A DNA stretch of 64,000 nucleotides, taken from Pseudactinotalea terrae. Lineage in GTDB: Bacteria; Actinomycetota; Actinomycetes; Actinomycetales; Beutenbergiaceae. The DNA lies in assembly GCF_009733845.1 (NCBI RefSeq), contig NZ_WNXZ01000001.1, positions 682,001-746,000 of the forward strand, in the 5' to 3' direction. Under the pieces are notes generated by a model. It saw only the letters and a program-made list of their open reading frames with translations, was not told the DNA's origin and did not search any database. A program made the translations under genes and the position numbers. Below, one piece after another: positions 40,768 through 48,659 of the stretch (the stretch's first letter is position 1; every line of letters starts with the position of its first letter).

Positions 40768-42786
40768 TCAGCGGCTGCGGGTGACCTGCACCACGCTCGG
40801 GCGCGGCCCGGCGAAGTGGCCGTCGGGGACCTTCGAGCCCGCCGGCACGTAGTCCGGGAAGTACGACTGCGGTGCCTCCCAGCTGCCGTCCTCACCGGGG
40901 TGCTGCACCGCGACGAACACCGAACCATCCTTGTCGTGGATCACCGGACCGCACGTCTCGGCGCCGGCGGGCACGGCCAGGAACTGCTCGACACGGCCAC
41001 GCTCCCGCCCGCTCAACGTCACCCGGTGCAGGGCGTCGTTGTAACCGATGGCTCCGGGTTGGCCGTCCGTGGAGATCCAGAGCGTCCCGGTGGAGTCGAA
41101 GGCAAGGTTGTCCGGGCAGGAGATCGGGGACACCTCACCCTGGTAGCCGCCGAAGTAGGTCCCCGCAGTGCTGGGGTCACCGCAGATGAGCAGCAGGTTC
41201 CACTCGAAGGTGGTCGCCGTGTGGTCGCCGCGGCTGGGCACGATCTCGACGATGTGGCCGTCCTTGTTGGTTGCTCGGGGGTTCGCCTCGGTCGGGCCCT
41301 CTTTGCCCTCCCTGCCCCGGTCCGAGTTGTTGGTGCATGCCACGTAGACGCGTCCGTTGACGAGGTTCGGCTCCACGTCCTCGGGCCGGTCCATCTTGGT
41401 GGGCTGGACGGCGTCCGCAGCGAGCCGTGTGTAGACGAGCACCTCCTCGAGGGTGAACCCAGGCACCATCGAGCGGCCGTCGCGCGTGAGCGGGATCCAC
41501 TCCCCCGTGCCGTCGCTGACGCCGTCCTCAGCACCGTCACCAGCGAACCTCGCGACCGACAGGTCGCCGTCGCTCAGCAGTCGCAGGTTGTGCCGGCGCG
41601 CGGCACGGGACGCACCCTTGCGGTAGCGCTGCTTGGACACGAACCGGTACACGTAGTCGAACCGTTCGTCATCGCCCATGTAGGCGAACACGTGGCCGTC
41701 GCTGCTGACGACGACGTTCGCGCCCTCGTGCTTGAACCGACCCATCGCTGTGTGCTTGACCGGCGTGGAGCCGGGGTCCTCCGGGTCCACCTCGACGACC
41801 CAGCCGAACCGGTTCGGCTCGTTGACGTAGTCGGGGCTGGTGGCGTCCCACCGGGGGTCGACCGAACGCCAGTTGCGGCCGTCCGCGGCACCCAGACCAT
41901 ACCTGGCCTCCTCGGCCGAGCTGCCAGCGGCGAAGAAGTACTGGTTGAAGTTCTCCTCACCCGACAGGACCGTGCCCCACGGTGTTGTGCCGCCCGCGCA
42001 GTTGTTCATCGTGCCCCGCACCGTGGTCCCCGTGGGGTCCTCTGCGGTCCTCAGAAGCTCGGAGCCCGCGGCAGGGCCGTCGATCGAGAACGGTGTCTCG
42101 AGCGTGATGCGGCGGTTGAGCGGTGCTCCCAGCACGTACTCCCAGGGCTGCTGCTTGCGGCCCCGGCGCAGCTCGACGACGCTCAGCCCGTGGGCAGCCC
42201 ACGCGATCCGGATAGCGGTCTCGGCGTCGAGGTCGGCAGGGAACATGATGCTCTCGTTGGTGTACTCGTGGTTGGCCACCAGCAGCGCGCGGGTCCTGGC
42301 GCCGTTGGTCGGGATGATGTCGAGGTAGTCGCAGTTGTACCCGAACTGGCCCGCCTGCGACTCGGCGCTCTGCGCCGCGCCGTCGAACGCGGGAGCACCT
42401 GTCAGGATCGGGTCACCCCATCGGATGATCGGGTTCCACGCATACCCCGACGGCACGGTGACGTCGTCGACGGTCCGGGGCACGGGGTCGATCGCCGCGA
42501 AGGCCAGCTTGCCGCCACCGCCTGCCGGCCGCGCGTGTGCCGGGTCTGCCTCCGCCACGAACGCGGTGGCGACCGCAGCCAGGCCGAGTGCGCCCGCTCC
42601 GCGCAGCAAGCTGCGACGGCTCAGGGCCGTCGAGGCGACATCACGGAAGTAGCTGGTCTCGCTGGTGTTCGGAACCGGCTTGAAGCAGGCGTCACCGCAT
42701 CGCAGGTGGCACGTCACGGCACTGCGAGTGCCATGGGTGTTGCCCGCCATCGGTCGTGCACGCAACGGCAGCTGGGTGGTGGTCAT
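40768..42786 (-). CDS. phoX: PhoX family alkaline phosphatase (Tat-exported)
   Basis: A 672-residue PhoX-type protein. The Tat signal is SRRSLLRGAGALGLAAVATA, about residues 57-85, cleaved near AHA, after an unusually long N-terminal leader. Body motifs include NHEYTNESIMFP, GTMNNCAGGTTPWGTVLSGE-EN, YVNEPNRFGWVVEVDP and PDNLAFDSTGTLWISTDGQ. PhoX uses iron and calcium to release phosphate from phosphomonoesters outside the cell. GGAGG precedes ATG 42786. No clear PHO box was found. TatA and TatC genes are at 52.4-53.6 kb. Confidence 0.92.
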   Translation of the reverse strand: MTTTQLPLRARPMAGNTHGTRSAVTCHLRCGDACFKPVPNTSETSYFRDVASTALSRRSLLRGAGALGLAAVATAFVAEADPAHARPAGGGGKLAFAAIDPVPRTVDDVTVPSGYAWNPIIRWGDPILTGAPAFDGAAQSAESQAGQFGYNCDYLDIIPTNGARTRALLVANHEYTNESIMFPADLDAETAIRIAWAAHGLSVVELRRGRKQQPWEYVLGAPLNRRITLETPFSIDGPAAGSELLRTAEDPTGTTVRGTMNNCAGGTTPWGTVLSGEENFNQYFFAAGSSAEEARYGLGAADGRNWRSVDPRWDATSPDYVNEPNRFGWVVEVDPEDPGSTPVKHTAMGRFKHEGANVVVSSDGHVFAYMGDDERFDYVYRFVSKQRYRKGASRAARRHNLRLLSDGDLSVARFAGDGAEDGVSDGTGEWIPLTRDGRSMVPGFTLEEVLVYTRLAADAVQPTKMDRPEDVEPNLVNGRVYVACTNNSDRGREGKEGPTEANPRATNKDGHIVEIVPSRGDHTATTFEWNLLLICGDPSTAGTYFGGYQGEVSPISCPDNLAFDSTGTLWISTDGQPGAIGYNDALHRVTLSGRERGRVEQFLAVPAGAETCGPVIHDKDGSVFVAVQHPGEDGSWEAPQSYFPDYVPAGSKVPDGHFAGPRPSVVQVTRSR

Positions 42787-42984
42787 GTCAGCCTCCAAGA
42801 GTCGGGAAATGCGCGAACGTGCCGACCGTAGGACTCGTCACCGCGCCGGACAGCCCGATGCGGTGAGGGGTGGATGAGGGCTTGACGAACGGTGGGCGAC
42901 CGCCAGATTTCGGGATCTCCCGCTGCCCGAAATGGAGGAGGTACCCGGAAGCGGTTCGTCCGTAGCCGGTCCTACCGTGACGAG

Positions 42985-43551
42985 ATGACTGAGACACCGC
43001 CGCCATGGGAGCCGCCGTTCAACGGCTCGGAGATCGAGCACCTTCTCGGCGCGCTCGAGCGGCAGCGCGCCACCTTCCGCTGGAAGGCCGACGGGCTCGA
43101 CGAGCGCGCGCTCGCACGTACCGTCGGTGCCTCCGCTCTCACCCTCGGTGGGCTGCTCAAGCATCTTGCCTGTGTCGAGGACGAGAAGTGGGGGCAGGCA
43201 CTCTCGGGCGCTCCCTACGGACCCCCGTGGGCCGGCATGGTGGCCTATCCCGGCGACCCGAAGACCTACACCTTCGACACCACCGGGCTGACGGCTGCTG
43301 AGCTGTACGCGATGTGGGACGAGTCGGTTGCCCGCGCCCGTACCCGCATCACGGACGCGATCTCGCAGGGTGGGCCGGACCAGCAGGTCGCGATGGGCGC
43401 CGACGACGGGTTCGTCGTGAGCCTGCGTCGGCTGCTCTGCGACATCATCGAGGAGTACGGCAGGCACACCGGGCACGCCGATCTGCTCCGTGAGGCGATC
43501 GACGGCCGCGTCGGGGAGGACCCACCACCGAACTGGCGACTCCCAGGCTGA
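42985..43551 (+). CDS. DinB/DUF664 family protein
   Basis: A 188-residue four-helix DinB-like protein: LLGALERQRATFRWKADGLD, GLLKHLACVEDEKW (metal-binding His), and IIEEYGRHTGHADLLREAID (second His pair). The DUF664 branch includes mycothiol-dependent metalloenzymes of actinobacteria, so a thiol-transferase or hydrolase role is possible. Confidence 0.88.
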   Translation: MTETPPPWEPPFNGSEIEHLLGALERQRATFRWKADGLDERALARTVGASALTLGGLLKHLACVEDEKWGQALSGAPYGPPWAGMVAYPGDPKTYTFDTTGLTAAELYAMWDESVARARTRITDAISQGGPDQQVAMGADDGFVVSLRRLLCDIIEEYGRHTGHADLLREAIDGRVGEDPPPNWRLPG

Positions 43552-43584
43552 CCGGCCCCGGGGCTCGCGCACTACCCTGCGCCC

Positions 43585-44544
43585 ATGGGTCTCGACGGCG
43601 ACAGCCCGACCGCTCGTGCACTGCTCGCGCTCGCCCTCATCCAGGACAGCCCTGGCATCACGGCGGCCGAGCTCGGCGCGGAGCTCGGCGTCTCCGACCG
43701 CGCCGCTCGGCGCTACGCGGCGATCCTCCGGGAGGCCGACATCCCCGTGGAGTCAACGGCCGGCCGCTACGGCGGGTACCAGATCGGTCGTGGGTTCCGG
43801 CCACCGCCGCTCTCGCTCACCCTCTCCGAGGCACTGGGACTGACCCTGTCCGCCGTCGAGAGCCGGCACGGACGTGACGACGCCGCAGGCCGCGCTCTCG
43901 CCAAGCTCACCCGGGTGCTCCCGGCCTCGCTCGCGGGCGCCATCGAGGAGATCCGCTCCTCGATCCCGACTCCCCCGCCGGGGCCCGAGGTCGACGGCGG
44001 GATCGTCGCCCAGCTCGTGGATGCCGCCGCCAAGCAGCAGGTCGCGCAGATCCGCTATCGCGGCGAGCACGTGTTCGGCACCGCTATCGAGCCCTGGGGC
44101 GTCGTGCCCCGCCGCGGCTACTGGTACCTGCTGTGCTGGTCCCGGGACCGCGAGGCGCGCCGGCTCTACCGGGTCGACCGGATCGAGTCGGTCCGCGTCG
44201 CGGCCGAGACCTTCGAGCGGCCCGACGTCGACCTGCTCGACGTGGTCGAGGAGCACCTCTCCGAGGGGTGGGAGCACGCCGTCGAGGTGGTGATCCAGGC
44301 ACCGACCGAGCAGGTGAGGTGGTGGATCCCCCGGCAGCTCGGCAGCCTTGAGGAGCAACCCGACGGCAGCACCCGGCTACGCGGCAGCACCAGCACTCCG
44401 GACTGGTACGCCGTCAAGCTCGCCGAGATCGCAGCGCCGTTCCGCGTGATCGCCCCAGCGGTACTGGCCGAGGAGGTACGCCGGCTCGGGCAGCGACTCA
44501 TCGAGGCGGCGCAGCCCGGCGCCGAGACGCTCAACGACCGGTGA
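43585..44544 (+). CDS. WYL-domain transcriptional regulator
   Basis: A 319-residue DeoR/YafY-type regulator: winged HTH (GITAAELGAELGVSDRAARR, ESTAGRYGGYQIGRGF), WYL domain (GVVPRRGYWYLLCWSRDREA, RLYRVDRIESVRVAAETFER) and the C-terminal WCX extension. It is 33 bases downstream of the DinB-like gene in the same direction and may control it. The 3' end overlaps the convergent aldo/keto reductase by 14 bases. Confidence 0.9.
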   Translation: MGLDGDSPTARALLALALIQDSPGITAAELGAELGVSDRAARRYAAILREADIPVESTAGRYGGYQIGRGFRPPPLSLTLSEALGLTLSAVESRHGRDDAAGRALAKLTRVLPASLAGAIEEIRSSIPTPPPGPEVDGGIVAQLVDAAAKQQVAQIRYRGEHVFGTAIEPWGVVPRRGYWYLLCWSRDREARRLYRVDRIESVRVAAETFERPDVDLLDVVEEHLSEGWEHAVEVVIQAPTEQVRWWIPRQLGSLEEQPDGSTRLRGSTSTPDWYAVKLAEIAAPFRVIAPAVLAEEVRRLGQRLIEAAQPGAETLNDR

Positions 44545-45472
44545 TCTCGTCCAGCTCGGCGAGATCGGCGGGCGTGGGCTCCCACCCCAGAGCAGCCGCG
44601 TTGGACCGCACCTGCTCGGGCTTCGACGCACCGCTGATCACAGAGCCGACCACGTCTTGTGCCGCCAGGTAGGCGATAGCGACCGTGGCCACGGGTACCT
44701 CGCGAGCCTGCGCGAACGCCTCGATCGCCTCGATCTGGTCGAAGTCGGCCGCCGCCAGCCGCTCGGGCCGCCTGGTGAGGCGGGTGCCCTCGGGCGCGGC
44801 CTCTCCGCGGCGGTACTTTCCGGTCAGCAACCCTGAGGCCAGCGGGAAGTACGGCAGCAGGCCCGCACCCACGTGCTGAGCCGCCGGGATCACCTCGGCC
44901 TCGACGGCGCGGTCGAGCAGCGAGTAGGGGTTCTGGACCGAGATCATCGGGCTCCCGCCCGCGGTCCGCGCGATCCAGTCCGCGTCGACGATCTGCCACC
45001 CGGTGAAGTTCGAGGACCCCAGGTAGCGGACCTTGCCCTCGAGGACCAGCTCGTGGAGCGCGGCGAGGGTCTCCTCCAGCGGCGTCTGGGGGTCGTACCG
45101 GTGCATCTGATAGAGGTCGATGTGGTCGGTCCCCAACCGCCTCAGCGATGCCTCGACGGCGGTGCGGACATAGCGACGCGAGCCGCGCACCCCCCAGTCG
45201 GGACCATTGACACCGCCCATGTCCATGCCGAACTTGGTGGCGACCACCACCTCGTCACGTCGCGAACCCAACGCCTTCCCCAGCAGCTCCTCGCTCTGGC
45301 CGGGGTTCCCGCCGTAGACGTCCGCTGTGTCGAACAGCGTGATCCCCGAGTCCAGCGCAGCCCCCACGACTGCTGGGACGTCGTCGGGAACAATCGTGGC
45401 TCCGAAGGCGTTGCACCCCAGCCCGACGGCGGAGACGGTGAGTCCGGATCGGCCCAGCTGGCGATAGCTCAT
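44531..45472 (-). CDS. Aldo/keto reductase
   Basis: A 313-residue AKR: MSYRQLGRSGLTVSAVGLGC at the N-terminus, Asp/Tyr in LFDTADVYGGNPGQSEELLG, Lys in VVVATKFGMD, His in IDLYQMHRYDP and the NADPH site VGSVISGASKPEQVRSNAAA. It is of the YghZ/Tas-like group acting on aldehydes or ketones. ATG at 45472 is preferred; GTG at 45478 would add two residues. Confidence 0.92.
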   Translation of the reverse strand: MSYRQLGRSGLTVSAVGLGCNAFGATIVPDDVPAVVGAALDSGITLFDTADVYGGNPGQSEELLGKALGSRRDEVVVATKFGMDMGGVNGPDWGVRGSRRYVRTAVEASLRRLGTDHIDLYQMHRYDPQTPLEETLAALHELVLEGKVRYLGSSNFTGWQIVDADWIARTAGGSPMISVQNPYSLLDRAVEAEVIPAAQHVGAGLLPYFPLASGLLTGKYRRGEAAPEGTRLTRRPERLAAADFDQIEAIEAFAQAREVPVATVAIAYLAAQDVVGSVISGASKPEQVRSNAAALGWEPTPADLAELDEITGR

Positions 45473-45562
45473 GTGCACCAGAGCACCCTATCCGTGAGCG
45501 CGCCGCGCACAGATCTGCGCACGTGCGCCCGCAACGCTTCACAGCACCTTCACCAGCCGGGC

Positions 45563-45588
45563 GGAACATCACTGGATGATGTTCCGTT
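45563..45588 (+). promoter_or_regulatory. SigR/SigH-type promoter of rbpA with internal palindrome
   Basis: GGAAC (45563-45567), an 18-base spacer and GTT (45586-45588) match the GGAAT-N18-GTT consensus of thiol-stress sigma factors SigR/SigH. Streptomyces rbpA is a known SigR target. The -35 and spacer also form a perfect inverted repeat, GGAACATCA (45563-45571) with TGATGTTCC (45577-45585), which could bind a regulator or be a coincidence. The rbpA start is 57 bases further on. Confidence 0.75.
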
Positions 45589-45644
45589 GAACAAATTGTA
45601 CGCCCGCAGCACACCCACGGCTGCGCGTACGCGAAGGAGGAGAC

Positions 45645-45992
45645 ATGGCCGAACGTTCCCTGCGAGGGATGAAGATCGGTGCGAACAGCCTGGAGTCGGA
45701 GGCGAACGTCGAGTTCGCGCCCCGCATCGAGGCTGTCTACGACTGCCCGGATGGTCGCGTCATCGTGATCCCGTTCGCTGCCGATGCCGATGTGCCCGCG
45801 GTCTGGGAGGCTCCCGGTGGCGGTGAGGCGTTGCTCCGCGACGCCACGCGCCCCGAGCCCAAGGCCACCAAGAAGCAGCGCACCCACTGGGACATGCTGC
45901 TCGAGCGTCGCACGGTGGGCGAGCTCGAAGAGCTGCTCGACGAGCGCCTCGCGCTGCTCCGCAGCGGTCAGGCCCGGCGCCGCAGCGCCTGA
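45645..45992 (+). CDS. rbpA: RNA polymerase-binding protein RbpA
   Basis: A 115-residue RbpA: N-terminal tail (SLRGMKIGANSLESEANVEF), zinc-type barrel (VYDCPDGRVIVIPFAADADV), basic linker (RPEPKATKKQRTHWDMLLER) and sigma-interacting helices (RRTVGELEELLDERLALL). It stabilises the polymerase-sigma open complex in actinobacteria. The barrel has only one Cys, so zinc is not bound by a full Cys set. GGAGG precedes the ATG. The 3' end overlaps the convergent ppm1 by 25 bases. Confidence 0.96.
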   Translation: MAERSLRGMKIGANSLESEANVEFAPRIEAVYDCPDGRVIVIPFAADADVPAVWEAPGGGEALLRDATRPEPKATKKQRTHWDMLLERRTVGELEELLDERLALLRSGQARRRSA

Positions 45993-46735
45993 GCCAGCTT
46001 CTCGATCCGGAGCTTGATCCGGCGTCGACGGTCGTCAAGACCCCATTCGGTGAGCCGGGTGATCGCCTCCAGCGCGATCGCCCGGCTCATCTTTGATCTC
46101 CCCTGAGTCCGCTCCACGAACGTGATCGGCACCTCGATCACCCGGCCGCGGGCGCGCTGCACACGCCAGGTCATGTCGATCTGGAAGCAGTACCCCTGGG
46201 ACTCCACCTCGCCCAGCGGCAGCCGGCGCAACGTACGCGCCGGGTAGACCCGGAAGCCTGCGGTGGCGTCCCGGACCGTGAGCCGCAACGCCAGGCGCGC
46301 GTACCCGGTGCCGACCTTGCTGATCAGCTGCCGGGTCCACGGCCAGTTCACGACCGAGCCGCCGGGCACCCAGCGTGAACCGATCACCAGGTCCGGTGCG
46401 GGCTCCGAACGTGCCGCCGTGAGCAGTGCCGGCAGGTCCTCGGGCCGGTGGGATCCATCGGCGTCCATCTCCACCACGGTGTCGTAGCCGCGCTCCATGG
46501 CCCACCGGAAACCGTCCAGGTACGCCCGCCCAAGACCTTCCTTGCCCGCGCGGTGCAGCACGTGCACCTGCGAGTCCGACGCGGTGGCCCGGTCCGCCCA
46601 CTCCCCCGTGCCGTCGGGCGAGCTGTCGTCGACCACGAGCACATCGACCTCGGGGACGGTCTGGCGCAGGTGCGCCAGCGTCGTCGGCAGCGCCTCCCGC
46701 TCGTTGTAGGTGGGCATGATCACGAGCGTCGTCAT
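45968..46735 (-). CDS. ppm1: Polyprenol monophosphomannose synthase (Ppm1 catalytic domain)
   Basis: A 255-residue GT2 glycosyltransferase: LVIMPTYNEREALPTTLAHL, VLVVDDSSPDGTGEWADRAT, the metal site VEMDADGSHRPEDL, and FQIDMTWRVQRARGRVIEVP-ITFVERTQGRSKMS typical of dolichol-phosphate-mannose synthases. It makes polyprenyl-phosphate-mannose for protein and lipoglycan mannosylation. ATG overlaps the lnt stop (ATGA, 46732-46735); in M. tuberculosis the two activities are fused. Confidence 0.94.
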   Translation of the reverse strand: MTTLVIMPTYNEREALPTTLAHLRQTVPEVDVLVVDDSSPDGTGEWADRATASDSQVHVLHRAGKEGLGRAYLDGFRWAMERGYDTVVEMDADGSHRPEDLPALLTAARSEPAPDLVIGSRWVPGGSVVNWPWTRQLISKVGTGYARLALRLTVRDATAGFRVYPARTLRRLPLGEVESQGYCFQIDMTWRVQRARGRVIEVPITFVERTQGRSKMSRAIALEAITRLTEWGLDDRRRRIKLRIEKLAQALRRRA

Positions 46736-48309
46736 CGGCGTCGCTTCCTGCGCGGCGCCGTCGCGATGCCGGTGAGCAGGCCCAGCATCGTGATCAGCGT
46801 GAACAGCACGATCGGGGCGTCACCGAGGCGGTCGCTGATCGTGACCTCGGTGCGCAGCGGCAGCGTGGCCACGAGCTGGTCGGGCGTGAACAGCTCGGTG
46901 GTCTGCAGCAGCACCCCGTTCGGTGCGATGACGCCGCTGACGCCCACGGTGGAGATCTGCACCGTGGCGCGGCCGTGCTCGACCGCACGGAACCGCGACA
47001 TCGCCAGCTGCTGGTCCGACTCGGCCGTGAACCCGAACGAGGCGTTGTTGGTCGGCACGAACAGGATCTCGGCCCCGCCGAGGACCGACTCGCGGATCAG
47101 GGCGTCGTAGGCGACCTCGAAGCAGATGATCGTCCCGACCGGAACCTCCCTGCCGAGCGACTCGATCGGTACGGGTACGACCGCGATCTCGGTGCCGCGG
47201 GCCATGTCCACCCCGACGAGATCGACGGCGGAGGAGAAGATCCGTGCGATGTCTCGCATGGGGATGTACTCGGCGAAGGCCGCTGGGATCTGCTTGGCGT
47301 AGGAGAAGACCGGCCCCTCGTCGGGCAGCCAGAGCAGCATCTCGTTGTACCGGTACGGGATCTCGCCGCCCTCGTCGTAGCGGTCGGTGCCGAACAGCAG
47401 CGGCGCGTCGATGGCGTCGACCGCACGTTCGACCACCTCGCGAGCGTCGTCGTTGACCCGGGGGTTGTAGTCGGAGGAGTTCTCAGGCCAGACCACGAGG
47501 TCGACGCCGCCTGGACCGACCTCGGCCGCGAGCAGCTCGGTCCCGGCCGCGTGGTTGTTGAGCACCTCGAACGCATTCGCGAAGGCCCCGAGCCCCGGTT
47601 CGGCGACGTTGCCCTGCACCGCGCCGACGCGGAGCGTTCCGGCCGACGCGTTCGTTCCCAGCGGCACCAGCAGGCTGCCGACCAGGACCGCAGCGACCGC
47701 TGCGGGGGCTCCGATCAGACGCACGGTGTCAGCCTTGCGCAGGCGCGGGACGATGCTCGCGAGCAGGAAACCGAGCGCCACCACGACAGCAGAGACCAAG
47801 GGCGCGCCACCCAGCGATGCCAACCGCAGCAGCGGCGAGTCGGTCTGCGAGAACGCCAGTCGCCCCCAGGGAAACCCGCCGAACGGCCACACCTGCCGGA
47901 CCTGTTCCCCGACCGCCCAGACGATCCCGAGCACCACGGCCTGGCCGAGGATCATGCGGCTCACGAGGGTGCCGCGCCGGATCCACACCCAGACGGCGCA
48001 CGTCGCCGCCACCAGTCCGGCCTCCGCGACCGACAGCGCCACCCAGGGGATCACTCCGACGGCGTAGTTCGCCCACCAGATGTGCGGGAGGAAGAAGGAC
48101 AGACCCCAGATGAACCCGACGGCCGCTCCCCACCGGGCCGAGTCGCGTCGAAGGGCGAGGACGAGCAGCGCGATGCCGACCATCGCCATCGGCCACCAGC
48201 TTCGCTGCGGGAAAGCGGTGTCGGTGAGGAGGCCGCCTGCTGCTGCCATCGCCGCGGTCGAGAGCCGTCGCGGCTGGAGTGGAGGCACCGGCCCAGGATA
48301 CGTGGCCAC
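46732..48309 (-). CDS. lnt: Apolipoprotein N-acyltransferase
   Basis: About 525 residues: six to seven N-terminal helices and an extracytoplasmic nitrilase-like domain with the Glu-Lys-Cys triad (VVWPENSSDY about residue 274, YAKQIPAAFAEYIP about 337, GTIICFEVAYDA about 396), then a C-terminal helix. It N-acylates lipoproteins, of which two to three are encoded here. The start is uncertain: GTG 48309 gives the usual length and starts just before the first helix, while ATGs at 48459 or 48489 would add 50-60 low-complexity residues. Confidence 0.9.
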   Translation of the reverse strand: MATYPGPVPPLQPRRLSTAAMAAAGGLLTDTAFPQRSWWPMAMVGIALLVLALRRDSARWGAAVGFIWGLSFFLPHIWWANYAVGVIPWVALSVAEAGLVAATCAVWVWIRRGTLVSRMILGQAVVLGIVWAVGEQVRQVWPFGGFPWGRLAFSQTDSPLLRLASLGGAPLVSAVVVALGFLLASIVPRLRKADTVRLIGAPAAVAAVLVGSLLVPLGTNASAGTLRVGAVQGNVAEPGLGAFANAFEVLNNHAAGTELLAAEVGPGGVDLVVWPENSSDYNPRVNDDAREVVERAVDAIDAPLLFGTDRYDEGGEIPYRYNEMLLWLPDEGPVFSYAKQIPAAFAEYIPMRDIARIFSSAVDLVGVDMARGTEIAVVPVPIESLGREVPVGTIICFEVAYDALIRESVLGGAEILFVPTNNASFGFTAESDQQLAMSRFRAVEHGRATVQISTVGVSGVIAPNGVLLQTTELFTPDQLVATLPLRTEVTISDRLGDAPIVLFTLITMLGLLTGIATAPRRKRRR

Positions 48310-48659
48310 GGCGGCAGGTCCGCCCGCCGGCTTGGCACCGACCGGCCCGTACGAACTTCGGTCCGCTGCCCCGTGGTCGGGGCCCCGTTTTCTAGTGAAC
48401 GTACGGGCCTGGTCGGTGACTGCGCGGGTTTCCCCTGCAGCAGTACAGAGAGCGAACATACCGACGATCGCCTGTCCCGCCAAGCACACGTCCCTGCAGG
48501 TCAGAGGCGTTCGCGCAGGTCAGCGCCGTGGCACGAGTTGAGGGATTTCTGCGGGCCCCGGCGTGTCGGTCGGTGTGTCCGGGCAGGTGCTTCGCTGAGC
48601 GTCCGCGGGGTGGCCCGCTCAAGTCCCGTATGCCGAACGCGCGTGGTCGGTGCGCCGGC
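48310..48659. other. Intergenic region between helY and lnt
   Basis: About 350 bases between two leftward genes. No convincing gene, and reading frames here have no codon bias. It probably carries the helY terminator and lnt promoter, but I see no distinct hairpin with a T-run or promoter consensus. Confidence 0.45.

Noticed and set aside
40768-42786. PHO box upstream of phoX
   Set aside because: I looked for GTTCACC-like direct repeats between 42787 and 42984 and found none convincing.
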